Of a DNA stretch of 64,000 nt, positions 43,988-51,079 are shown piece by piece. Under the pieces are notes generated by a model that was not told the DNA's origin, did not search any database, and was given only the letters and a program-made list of their open reading frames with translations. Position 1 is the first letter of the stretch; each line of letters opens with the position of its first letter. Made by a program: the position numbers and the translations under genes. Source of the stretch: Virgibacillus profundi (lineage in GTDB: Bacteria > Bacillota > Bacilli > Bacillales > Amphibacillaceae); assembly GCF_002287375.1 (NCBI RefSeq), contig NZ_NPOA01000010.1, positions 113,631 to 177,630 on the forward strand, given 5' to 3'.

Positions 43988-44764
43988 TCACACCCCCCTG
44001 AAAAAAGGGGATCTTTTTTCAATAAAAGCATTCATTCCCTCTTTTTGATCCTGTGAGTCAAAAGCAAGGTAAAAGTTTTTCCGTTCCAGTTTCATCCCAT
44101 CCATTAAGGATAATTCCTCGGCTTTACCCACTGCTTCCTTAATAAGGCGTAAAGAGATCGGAGGCTGTTTTGAGAGTTTCTCTGCCAATCGCATCGTCTC
44201 TTCCACAACCATTTCAGGTGCAACAACCCGATTGATAACACCATAATTCATGGCTTCCTTTGCATCCATAAATTCACCAAGCCAAATCCATTCAAGTGCT
44301 TTCCGCTTTCCCATTGCCTTTGTTAAAAACTGTGTACCCCCAGCCCCTGGCATGACTCCTAGCTTTACTTCAGGAAAACCAAACCGGACATCTTCACCGG
44401 CAATGATGAGATCACAATGAAGGGCCAGCTCAAATCCGCCCCCTAAGGCAAAACCGTTGACGCTCGCGATCACCGGCTTCTTTATCAATGTCAAGCGATC
44501 CCAAATTGCAAATGGGTCCAAAAGCTCGATCGATAACGGCGTATCTTCCAACATCTCTTCAATATCCGCACCAGCAGCAAACGCCTTATTATTCCCTTTC
44601 ACCACAATGACACGAATGGAGGCATCTCGATCAAAAGCTTCCATTTCTTCAACAATTTCATCGACCATTTTTCGGTTCAAAGCATTAGCAACCTCAGGAC
44701 GATGAAGCTGAATCACACCTACACCGTTCTCCCTGGAAACCTTAATATAGGATCGATCAGTCAT
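43988..44764 (-). CDS. paaF: Enoyl-CoA hydratase, PaaF-type
   Basis: A 258-residue crotonase-fold enzyme. GNNKAFAAGADIEEM and SVNGFALGGGFELALHCD form the oxyanion hole, and the two acidic catalytic positions lie in FGFPEVKLGVMPGAGGTQ. This full hydratase signature (unlike the neighbour) supports 2,3-dehydroadipyl-CoA hydratase. The ATG at 44764 overlaps the end of the EthD-like gene and has GAGGAAGTCG before it. The open frame runs five codons further upstream, but that start has no ribosome site. Confidence 0.85.
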   Translation of the reverse strand: MTDRSYIKVSRENGVGVIQLHRPEVANALNRKMVDEIVEEMEAFDRDASIRVIVVKGNNKAFAAGADIEEMLEDTPLSIELLDPFAIWDRLTLIKKPVIASVNGFALGGGFELALHCDLIIAGEDVRFGFPEVKLGVMPGAGGTQFLTKAMGKRKALEWIWLGEFMDAKEAMNYGVINRVVAPEMVVEETMRLAEKLSKQPPISLRLIKEAVGKAEELSLMDGMKLERKNFYLAFDSQDQKEGMNAFIEKRSPFFRGV

Positions 44765-45062
44765 CGACTTCCTCACCAATCATGAGTGTTACAATATCAC
44801 CAGCGAATTGCATTACATCTTTTCCAGACGCCTTTCCTTCATCTGTTTTCATCGCTTTTTGCAATGATTCATGGGTATCGTAAAACATTTCACATAAAAG
44901 ATAATAATCGCTTTTACCCATTGGTGACCCAACAACTTTAGTTACTTTCATATCCTTCAGACCAGGTATTTTCTTTGTAATTGGTGTGTGTACATTGAAA
45001 TAATGTTCATCGAATTTTGCTGGATCCTCCGGCTGTTTATACAAAGCTATTAATTTAACCAT
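44757..45062 (-). CDS. EthD-family small protein
   Basis: A 101-residue ferredoxin-like dimeric alpha/beta-barrel protein of the EthD type: MVKLIALYKQPEDPAKFDEHYF and HTPITKKIPGL are the defining N-terminal features. Members occur in operons for monooxygenases and ring degradation and sometimes catalyse lactone or decarboxylation chemistry. Its place between paaD and paaF, overlapping the paaF start, indicates a role in phenylacetyl-CoA degradation, but none is established to my knowledge. Confidence 0.8.
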   Translation of the reverse strand: MVKLIALYKQPEDPAKFDEHYFNVHTPITKKIPGLKDMKVTKVVGSPMGKSDYYLLCEMFYDTHESLQKAMKTDEGKASGKDVMQFAGDIVTLMIGEEVDD

Positions 45063-45116
45063 CTAAATCATCCTTTCTTTTTTGTATAGTTAATTGTTTA
45101 GTTGTACTTTGTGATG

Positions 45117-45265
45117 TTGTGGTCTCTCGACTTTGCGAGTCGGTCTCTCAACTTTGTAGTGCGCTCTCTCAACTCTGTGGTGTTGCCTCTCAACTTTGTG
45201 GTGTTGTCTCTCAACTTCGCGGTGCACTCTCTCAATTCTGTGGTATTGCCTTTCAACTTTTTGCT
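45117..45265. repeat. 21-bp tandem repeat array A (downstream of paaD)
   Basis: Seven units of 21 bp of the form TCTCTCAACTTTGTGGTGTTG, with the TCTCTCAAC block recurring at 45123, 45144, 45165, 45186, 45207, 45228 and 45249. Units differ by a few bases. It belongs to the same family as array B on the other side of paaD and lies between the paaD and EthD-like genes. Confidence 0.9.
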
Positions 45266-45319
45266 GCACTAAAGTTGGAAGCTGAATTCCATTGAAGGCA
45301 CTTACAATTATGCTTTTTA

Positions 45320-45820
45320 TTAAGAAATGGAATACTCCACAACTGGTTTCATTGCCTCAAATGGGTTTCTGCATTCCATGCAATATAAAATACTGCGGCA
45401 AGCTGTCGGTCCAAACACATTCTCCATCGAAGTATATGCTGAGTCACAATATGGACAACTTACAGTCCAGGAATCCCCTGGCTGATAGGTTTCTGGAGGA
45501 GCTGCAATCCCAAGCTTTTTCAGATTTTCCCTCCCTTTATCTGTAATGCTATCTGTTGTCCATCTGAGCTGAAATGAAAATTCCACCTGACATCCATCAA
45601 CCCAGTCCAACGCTTCAACAGCTTCTTTAACATCTTTTTCAATGAAATCCAGGGCAGGACAGCCTGCAAATGTTGGTACCATCGTAATAGCAACATTATT
45701 AAGGACTATCTTAATTTCATGAACCATTCCCAGGTCATAAACACTAACCGTTGGAAGCTCCGGATCATCAACCGTTCTAAGGATAGCGAGAATCTCATCC
45801 TCCTTACTTTTTCCTTGCAT
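45320..45820 (-). CDS. paaD: Phenylacetyl-CoA epoxidase assembly protein PaaD
   Basis: A 166-residue PaaD. The N-terminal MIP18/SufT-type domain (about 1-110) has DDPELPTVSVYDLGMV and the conserved Cys in TFAGCPALDF. The C-terminal zinc-ribbon-like part has CPYCDS and CMECRNPF. PaaD assists Fe-S/diiron maturation of the epoxidase. The frame stays open through array B and could start at a TTG at 46072. However, the ATG at 45820 sits behind GGGAGGGGGGAG and at the expected family start, so the EVERQHR-repeat extension is not accepted. Confidence 0.9.
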   Translation of the reverse strand: MQGKSKEDEILAILRTVDDPELPTVSVYDLGMVHEIKIVLNNVAITMVPTFAGCPALDFIEKDVKEAVEALDWVDGCQVEFSFQLRWTTDSITDKGRENLKKLGIAAPPETYQPGDSWTVSCPYCDSAYTSMENVFGPTACRSILYCMECRNPFEAMKPVVEYSIS

Positions 45821-45840
45821 TCCACTCCCCCCTCCCGTGT

Positions 45841-46070
45841 GGTGCTGTCTCTCAACTTCGCAGTGCCGTCTCTCAACTTCTCGGTGCTGTCTCTCAACTT
45901 CTCGGTGCCGTCTCTCAACTTCTCGGTGCCGTCTCTCAACTTCTCGGTGCCGTCTCTCAACTTCGCGATGCTGTCTCTCAACTTCACGATGCCGTCTCTC
46001 AACTTCGCGATGCTGTCTCTCAACTTCGCGATGCTGTCTCTCAACTTCGCGCTGCTCCCCGCTCAACTTC
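45841..46070. repeat. 21-bp tandem repeat array B (between paaC and paaD)
   Basis: About eleven 21-bp units, consensus TCTCTCAACTTCGCGATGCTG, with TCTCTCAAC at 45848, 45869, 45890 and every 21 nt to 46037, and a last degenerate unit at 46058. As 21 is a multiple of three, several frames on both strands are open and give false repetitive ORFs (KLRDSTE- or EVERRHR-like). It ends within 25 nt of the paaD start and is probably transcribed as part of the paa mRNA. Confidence 0.92.
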
Positions 46071-46090
46071 AAATTTTGGCTATTTGCACC

Positions 46091-46909
46091 CTACCAAACT
46101 GCTTCTCTATCACTTTCATACACTTCGGAAAATATCTTTATCGCCTGCTTGAGGTCTGCGGAATGTTTACCATTTCTCCCATTGCCCAGCCCCTTCTCTA
46201 AAGGATAAGTCGGCAAAGACATGACAGTTGCTTTCACTTCGTTCAGCCATTGTTTTTGCAAAAATTCTTCACCGGCAATCAGCTCATGTTGTACCATTTC
46301 TGAGGATTTCGTACCGAGTTCCAGAGCATCACCGAATTCCTTCCAGGCTTCTACTATTCTCATGTTAATCCGGGACTTTGCATCTTCGTTTGAATTTTGC
46401 AGCTGCCGGATCCACAATTTCCAATGTGCCAAATGATAAGGCTGTTCCATCAATACTTTTTGGGCAATATTTGCCAGAGGTACATAAGAGCTTTTTGTCA
46501 GTGCCTCCAGCTTAACTTTTTTTAACACTTCATAGAAATAGTGACGCACAACAGTGAGTGCCCAATCAAAGTATGGTTCCTTGAGATATGATCCATCTCC
46601 ATTTTGTTTTTCCAGGTAAACAGCATTTCGCCTTTTTTCCAAGGGACGTGCATGTGCGAGGGCGTCCGCGTCACCTTCTCCCAGTTCCTCCAGAAGGTTG
46701 TAGTACATGACAGCATGCCCCATCGTGTTTTGTGTAATGGACGAAAAAGCAACATCCTCTTCGATATGTGGTGCTAAACCAAGCCATTCAGACCCACGAA
46801 ACGAAACAATGAAATCATCGTCAGCCATTTGATAAATCAATTCCTTCAAAGCTTCTGAATATGCAGCATCCTGCTTTGCTTCATCTGCTGTTTCGATTCG
46901 TTTTGTCAT
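46091..46909 (-). CDS. paaC: Phenylacetyl-CoA epoxidase structural subunit PaaC
   Basis: A 272-residue ferritin-like subunit that pairs with PaaA but lacks its own functional diiron site. FIVSFRGSEWLGLAPHIEEDVAFSS, QNTMGHAVMYYNLLEEL, and AHWKLWIRQL blocks match the PaaC family. It overlaps the paaB stop by 4 nt (ATGA), showing translational coupling in paaA-B-C order. Array B follows immediately. Confidence 0.93.
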   Translation of the reverse strand: MTKRIETADEAKQDAAYSEALKELIYQMADDDFIVSFRGSEWLGLAPHIEEDVAFSSITQNTMGHAVMYYNLLEELGEGDADALAHARPLEKRRNAVYLEKQNGDGSYLKEPYFDWALTVVRHYFYEVLKKVKLEALTKSSYVPLANIAQKVLMEQPYHLAHWKLWIRQLQNSNEDAKSRINMRIVEAWKEFGDALELGTKSSEMVQHELIAGEEFLQKQWLNEVKATVMSLPTYPLEKGLGNGRNGKHSADLKQAIKIFSEVYESDREAVW

Positions 46910-47265
46910 GACTTATTCACCTCTTTCCAGGACATGATTTCTTTTTCATCGAGCATACCCTGCTCCTTTTCACGCCATTTTTTTCTTAAGTATCCATAGC
47001 CTTTTGTTGTTCGATATGATTTATTATCCAACCGCTTTGTCCATGTTGATCGTTCCTCACTTGTCATGGAGCGGATATGCGCTCTCGGTACAACCCATAC
47101 ATCGATTACATCTTCCCTGCGCATAAAGTTTTCCTGTGCCATCATCATTGCTAATTCATCATTTGGTGCCAATAGACTGAATTGATGCTGGATTGGTGCT
47201 TTTGTACTTCGCTTACTAAAAACTTCATATTCTTTATAAAAATTTGACTCGTCCTGTGCTGTCAT
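46906..47265 (-). CDS. paaB: Phenylacetyl-CoA epoxidase subunit PaaB
   Basis: A 119-residue PaaB, the small bridging subunit. It contains YEVFSKRSTKAPIQHQFSLLAPNDELAMMMAQENFMRR described by its ends (YEVFSKRS and ENFMRREDVIDVWVVPR), the family core. The start at 47265 has GGGAGGGGGGATTAGG before it; a start seven codons upstream would put this ribosome site inside the gene. The gene lies between paaA and paaC. Confidence 0.92.
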   Translation of the reverse strand: MTAQDESNFYKEYEVFSKRSTKAPIQHQFSLLAPNDELAMMMAQENFMRREDVIDVWVVPRAHIRSMTSEERSTWTKRLDNKSYRTTKGYGYLRKKWREKEQGMLDEKEIMSWKEVNKS

Positions 47266-47290
47266 CCTAATCCCCCCTCCCATCAAAACA

Positions 47291-48280
47291 TTATGAGCTA
47301 ATTACCTGTGGTGCCAACGCCTGCCTAACCCAGCGGTTTTTCTCATAGGCAATTTCCCGTAATCGCAACCGCTCTTTTGACATAGGCCCTTTATTTTTAA
47401 TAATTTGTTTGAATTCATTCCAGTCCGGCTGCTGGTAGATCCACCGTTCATTTTCCTTGTCATAGTGGACAGTTTCATCAGGAACAGTTAATCCAAGTGA
47501 AAACGCACGAGGCAAATACTTATTTAAAAATACCTGGCGCAATTCTTCATTATTGCTTTTACGAATGCGGTATTTAATCATAATATCCTGTTTAGAAGAA
47601 CCAGTTGTTTCTGCAGAAGCTGGTCCGAAAAACATCAACAATGAGGGCCACCAGCGACTGAATGACTCCTGCAATATTTCCCGTTGTTCTTTAGTTCCTT
47701 CCGCAAGTGCCATAATAATCGCTTCCCCATGCTGTGCATGAAAGACCTCTTCCGCACATATGCGCTGAAGTGCTCTTTGGTATGGACCATAGGATGCATC
47801 AAGCATATTAGTTTGTGAAATGATGGCAGCCCCATCTACCATCCAGCCCACCATCCCTGCATCAGCCCAGGTTTTTGTTGGCATATGAAAAACATTATGA
47901 AACTTCAAATCTCCATTTAATAGATCTTCTATTAAATTTTCCCTTGTTCTCCCATATGGCTTCATTAAATCTTCCGCCACCCGGAGAAGTAATTGACCAT
48001 GCCCCATTTCATCCTGTACTTTTGCCATAATACCAAGTTTACGTTTCAAGGTTGGGGCCTTTGGAACCCATTCTTTTTCCGGCAATGCTCCCATAATTTC
48101 GCTAATCCCATGCATGGAAATTAGTTTGATAAGTGCTTGACGATAGTCCTCCGGCATCCAGTCATCTGCCTCTATTTTTTCCCCATTGTTGATACGCTCC
48201 ATAAAGACCTCATATTTCCCCTGGTCTTCCTCTGTGTACGCTTTAGCTACGGAGTCTCCATCAGGAATGTAGTTATACAT
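47291..48280 (-). CDS. paaA: Phenylacetyl-CoA epoxidase catalytic subunit PaaA
   Basis: A 329-residue catalytic diiron subunit that epoxidises the ring of phenylacetyl-CoA. Diiron ligands are visible in KVQDEMGHGQLLLRVAEDL (Glu/His pair) and CAEEVFHAQHGEAI (second Glu/His pair). ETGSSKQDIMIKYRIR matches a conserved CoA-binding area. AATGAGGAGTTG precedes the ATG. It is the first gene of the operon paaABCD-EthD-paaF-paaG-ALDH. No paaE reductase is found in the window, so electrons must come from elsewhere. Confidence 0.95.
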   Translation of the reverse strand: MYNYIPDGDSVAKAYTEEDQGKYEVFMERINNGEKIEADDWMPEDYRQALIKLISMHGISEIMGALPEKEWVPKAPTLKRKLGIMAKVQDEMGHGQLLLRVAEDLMKPYGRTRENLIEDLLNGDLKFHNVFHMPTKTWADAGMVGWMVDGAAIISQTNMLDASYGPYQRALQRICAEEVFHAQHGEAIIMALAEGTKEQREILQESFSRWWPSLLMFFGPASAETTGSSKQDIMIKYRIRKSNNEELRQVFLNKYLPRAFSLGLTVPDETVHYDKENERWIYQQPDWNEFKQIIKNKGPMSKERLRLREIAYEKNRWVRQALAPQVISS

Positions 48281-48313
48281 CGCAACAACTCCTCATTACG
48301 TTTTATTAACGTC

Positions 48314-48342
48314 ATTATACCAATTCGTTATATTATGTTCAA
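48314..48342 (-). promoter_or_regulatory. paaA promoter with embedded candidate PaaX site
   Basis: Minus strand TTGAAC (48337-48342), 17-nt spacer, TATAAT (48314-48319). The spacer contains ATAACGAAT (48323-48331), the same 9-mer found at the paaI promoter. A partial inverted half, ACGTTAAT, lies just after the -10. Repressor binding here would block RNA polymerase directly. Confidence 0.65.
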
Positions 48343-48439
48343 GTCAATTTTCAAATAATTTTAATAATACTTATCATTCGCAATTCATTAATCACCTGGA
48401 AAGTAAGGATAAGTGAGTAACCTATGAACATTTATTTTA

Positions 48440-48468
48440 TTGACAGAATCGTTGATAAAATATACTAT
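48440..48468 (+). promoter_or_regulatory. paaX promoter
   Basis: TTGACA (48440-48445) and TACTAT (48463-48468), 17-nt spacer. The spacer contains AATCGTTGAT, similar to the ATTCGTTAT motif at paaA and paaI, so autoregulation is possible. The rest of the divergent gap also holds TATCATTCGCAAT (about 48368-48380), similar to the E. coli PaaX box. Confidence 0.55.
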
Positions 48469-48577
48469 TTATATTACATATTTATATTTATCGTTTATTT
48501 TTTATTACATATAAATGGGCAATTATTTATCTAACACAATAAAAAACAGTGTAGTACATGAGGGAAAGGATCGTTCC

Positions 48578-49426
48578 ATGGAAAAACAATTTAATACACG
48601 TTCAATGATTTTTACCCTATATGGGGATTACATACGTCATTATGGCAATGTCATCTGGATTGGTAGTTTGATTCGGTTGCTGGAGGAATTCGGTCATAAT
48701 GAACAATCCGTACGAGCAGCTATTTCCCGTATGAACAAACAGGGATGGGTGCAATCGGAAAAGATTGGAAACAAAAGCTATTACTCATTGACTGAACGGG
48801 GAACAGCCCGTATGGAGGAAGCCTCAAAAAGAATTTATAAATCAAAATCCCCCACATGGGATGGCAAGTGGCGCATGCTTGTTTACAGTATACCTGAAGA
48901 AAAGCGCCATCTACGTGATGAATTGCGTAAAGAATTGGTCTGGAGTGGATTCGGACTTCTCTCCAATAGCTGTTGGATTACACCAAATCCATTAGAGGAA
49001 CAAGTCAATCGATTAATTGAAAAATATGACATCAGTGATTATGTTTCTTTCTTCTTGTCAACATATGAAGGGATGAGTGAACATTCAGACCTTGTCACGA
49101 AATGCTGGGACATTGATGATGTAAATGATCGCTACTACCAGTTCATCCAGGAGTATAGCCAAAAGTTTGTCATTGATCGAAATAAAATTGAAAAAGGGGA
49201 AATGAGTGATGGAAGCTGTTTTGTTGAGAGCGCATTACTTGTACATCAATATAGAAAATTCCTATTTATTGACCCAAACCTTCCCGAAGAACTGCTGCCA
49301 ATGAAATGGCTGGGAGATTCAGCAGCTTCTCTGTTTACGGATTATAATCAATTACTTCAAACACCTGCCACCCGTTTTTTTGAATCTGTATTTGAACTTG
49401 GTAACGTTCCAACAATTAATAAATAA
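48578..49426 (+). CDS. paaX: PaaX-family transcriptional regulator
   Basis: A 282-residue regulator. The N-terminal winged helix (about 1-80) has RSMIFTLYGDYIRHYG, a family hallmark, and SVRAAISRMNKQGWV as the recognition part. A central domain begins WDGKWRMLVYSIPEEKRHLRDELRK, described by its ends. PaaX represses paa genes and is released by phenylacetyl-CoA. GGAAAGGATCG stands before ATG 48578; the open frame runs 21 codons further upstream without a ribosome site. Divergent from paaA and convergent with paaY/paaI. Confidence 0.93.
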   Translation: MEKQFNTRSMIFTLYGDYIRHYGNVIWIGSLIRLLEEFGHNEQSVRAAISRMNKQGWVQSEKIGNKSYYSLTERGTARMEEASKRIYKSKSPTWDGKWRMLVYSIPEEKRHLRDELRKELVWSGFGLLSNSCWITPNPLEEQVNRLIEKYDISDYVSFFLSTYEGMSEHSDLVTKCWDIDDVNDRYYQFIQEYSQKFVIDRNKIEKGEMSDGSCFVESALLVHQYRKFLFIDPNLPEELLPMKWLGDSAASLFTDYNQLLQTPATRFFESVFELGNVPTINK

Positions 49427-49439
49427 TAAAGTGAAATAT

Positions 49440-49475
49440 GGTCAGCTCCTTGCTTAAAGAGGCTGACCATTTTTT
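49440..49475. terminator. Terminator of paaX
   Basis: GGTCAGC (49440-49446) and GCTGACC (49462-49468) form a stem followed by ATTTTTTG. Confidence 0.88.
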
Positions 49476-49563
49476 GTTAGTGTAGATAGTGCTTTAGATA
49501 AAGTGATACTTCTTCAAGGTTGGAGTGTATTCTAGATTTCCTGCTTTGTTTCAGGATAATTTC

Positions 49564-50091
49564 TTATCTAATCTTTTCGAATAATTTTTTCTGCTGGAAC
49601 TCCTGGCCTTTATCTGCATATGTAGTAATCGCTTCTTCAATCATGGCCATGTCTTTATCTGTTAAAGTTCTGACTACTTTCCCCGGGGATCCTAAGACTA
49701 AAGAGCGTGGTGGAATCTTTTTGCCGGACGGAACAAGACTATTTGCACCAATAATCGAATACTCACCAATTTCAGCTCCATCCAAAACGGTTGTCCCCAT
49801 CCCGACCAATACACCTTTTCGGAGTGTACAACCATGAACAATTGCATGATGCCCTATCGACACTTCATCTTCCAGTGTTAAAGGAAACTGCTCATACAGG
49901 TGACACATACTGTTTTCCTGTATGTTGCAACGCTCACCAATCCTAATCGGCCCTTCATCACCCCGAAGCACCACATTAAACCAGATACTCGAGTGAGCTC
50001 CAATCTTTACATCTCCAATAATTTTGGCACCGTCAGCAATAAAAACCGTATCATGAATAACCGGTGTGTGATCTTTGTAACGATAAATCAT
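49564..50091 (-). CDS. paaY: Gamma-carbonic-anhydrase-fold hexapeptide protein, PaaY-like
   Basis: A 175-residue left-handed beta-helix protein with hexapeptide repeats from ADGAKIIGDVKIGAHSSIW onward. Metal-binding His residues are in CHLYEQ and SIGHHAIVHGCTL. PaaY is a thioesterase that clears toxic CoA side products of the paa pathway. General YrdA/gamma-CA relatives look alike, so the name rests on linkage to paaI and paaX. The ATG at 50091 is chosen over one four codons upstream, which lies too close to its AAAGG. Confidence 0.8.
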   Translation of the reverse strand: MIYRYKDHTPVIHDTVFIADGAKIIGDVKIGAHSSIWFNVVLRGDEGPIRIGERCNIQENSMCHLYEQFPLTLEDEVSIGHHAIVHGCTLRKGVLVGMGTTVLDGAEIGEYSIIGANSLVPSGKKIPPRSLVLGSPGKVVRTLTDKDMAMIEEAITTYADKGQEFQQKKLFEKIR

Positions 50092-50174
50092 CCGTAAAAA
50101 CATCCTTTCTTTTATAGCGGTATCGTGAGCCAGCTGGCATTAAACAAAGTACGATAACCTTTTAACTAGCGTTC

Positions 50175-50600
50175 TCATTCTTCCAACTTTTTAATAAGTA
50201 TGGAGGAAATGCATGTTGCTGCTATTTTATTGTTTTGCTTTAATTCTGACACCACATAAGCCAATGTTCGGCCAAGTCTTTCTACCCTTGCAGTTATGTC
50301 CACTTCTCCCTCTACAACCGGTCGATGGAACGTTGTATCGAGATTAATAGACGCAAATCCATACTGATCTGTTAATTTAGATGAAATCGCATAGGCCATC
50401 ATAATATCCGCTGCGGACGACAAAAAGCCCCCCATTGCTACACCAATTCCATTGATATATTTACGATCAACCTTCCAGGTCCCATAGGCAATTCCATCAA
50501 AGGATTCATGTACCGTGATTTGCATCGTATCGTCACAAGGTGGTGGCTTTATTTTCCGGTCAGCAACCTTTTGGAAATCACTCATTTTAAAATTTGCCAT
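50175..50600 (-). CDS. paaI: Hydroxyphenylacetyl-CoA thioesterase PaaI
   Basis: A 141-residue hotdog-fold thioesterase. The catalytic segment NGIGVAMGGFLSSAADIMMAYA has Gly-Gly where PaaI enzymes usually have an HGG motif, so the His is replaced (GVAMGG). The downstream Asp-Thr of INLDTTFHRPV is retained. It hydrolyses dead-end CoA thioesters. The start at 50600 has AGGGGA upstream. It is followed by paaY after 83 nt and preceded by a promoter with the shared 9-mer. Confidence 0.8.
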   Translation of the reverse strand: MANFKMSDFQKVADRKIKPPPCDDTMQITVHESFDGIAYGTWKVDRKYINGIGVAMGGFLSSAADIMMAYAISSKLTDQYGFASINLDTTFHRPVVEGEVDITARVERLGRTLAYVVSELKQNNKIAATCISSILIKKLEE

Positions 50601-50711
50601 CTTAAGCAACATTCCCCTCTTCTAAAGTTTTCTCTTGTGCAACCATCTATTACTATTGCAATCCCAAACCTGACAGATTTAGTATGACATAAAATTTAAA
50701 CAACGTAATAA

Positions 50712-50754
50712 ATTCGTTATCTATAATAATAGATCTCTATTATGTTGATGTCAA
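50712..50754 (-). promoter_or_regulatory. paaI promoter with candidate PaaX site
   Basis: Minus strand TTGACA (50749-50754), 17-nt spacer, TATTAT (50726-50731). ATAACGAAT (50712-50720) lies at the expected transcription start. The same 9-mer lies in the paaA promoter spacer. Confidence 0.65.
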
Positions 50755-50906
50755 TCGTATTTAGAATTTTTAAAAAGTAAATATAATACAATTTTCAATT
50801 TTTGTTTACATTAATTTGTTATTTGATTACCATTTATATAATATAATTATTAATATCGTTTAAATATTGTCATATATTATTGGAGATCATAAGGAGTGGT
50901 GTCTTA

Positions 50907-50990
50907 ATGCCTGAGGAAAAGATATATGATGTAGGCCTTTTTACTACATTCTACTTAGTTATGAGAGATGCATCCGTACAGATTTATTGA
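50907..50990 (+). CDS. Short ORF of 27 codons, unknown (possible remnant)
   Basis: ATG 50907 follows AAGGAGTGGTGTCTTA and encodes MPEEKIYDVGLFTTFYLVMR plus seven residues, then TGA. A terminator stands 26 nt further on. The ribosome site and terminator suggest a genuine small cistron or the start of a truncated gene. The peptide is not recognised. The surrounding 50613-51079 holds nothing else apart from the paaI promoter. Confidence 0.35.
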   Translation: MPEEKIYDVGLFTTFYLVMRDASVQIY

Positions 50991-51015
50991 CAGCATACCG
51001 GGAAAGTCTCTCAAA

Positions 51016-51065
51016 AGCAGATTAGGAGCAATCACACGGAATGATTACTCCTAATCTGCTTTTAA
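51016..51065. terminator. Strong bidirectional terminator
   Basis: AGCAGATTAGGAG and CTCCTAATCTGCT with inner AATCA/TGATT form a ~19-bp stem with a short loop. It serves the TRAP permease (minus) and the short ORF (plus). Confidence 0.9.
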
Positions 51066-51079
51066 TTTAAAACTGCTAG

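Noticed and set aside
45117-46070. CRISPR array
   Set aside because: The 21-bp units are contiguous with no unique spacers, no cas genes are nearby, and units are degenerate.
45820-46072. N-terminal extension of PaaD made of EVERQHR repeats
   Set aside because: It is only the open reading of array B; its TTG start has no ribosome site, while the ATG at 45820 has a very strong one and matches the family start.
45706-46208. Repetitive ORFs on both strands (KLRDSTE, SLNFSVP, STSRC types)
   Set aside because: Units of 21 bp keep several frames open at once; none has a ribosome site, and they overlap paaC/paaD.
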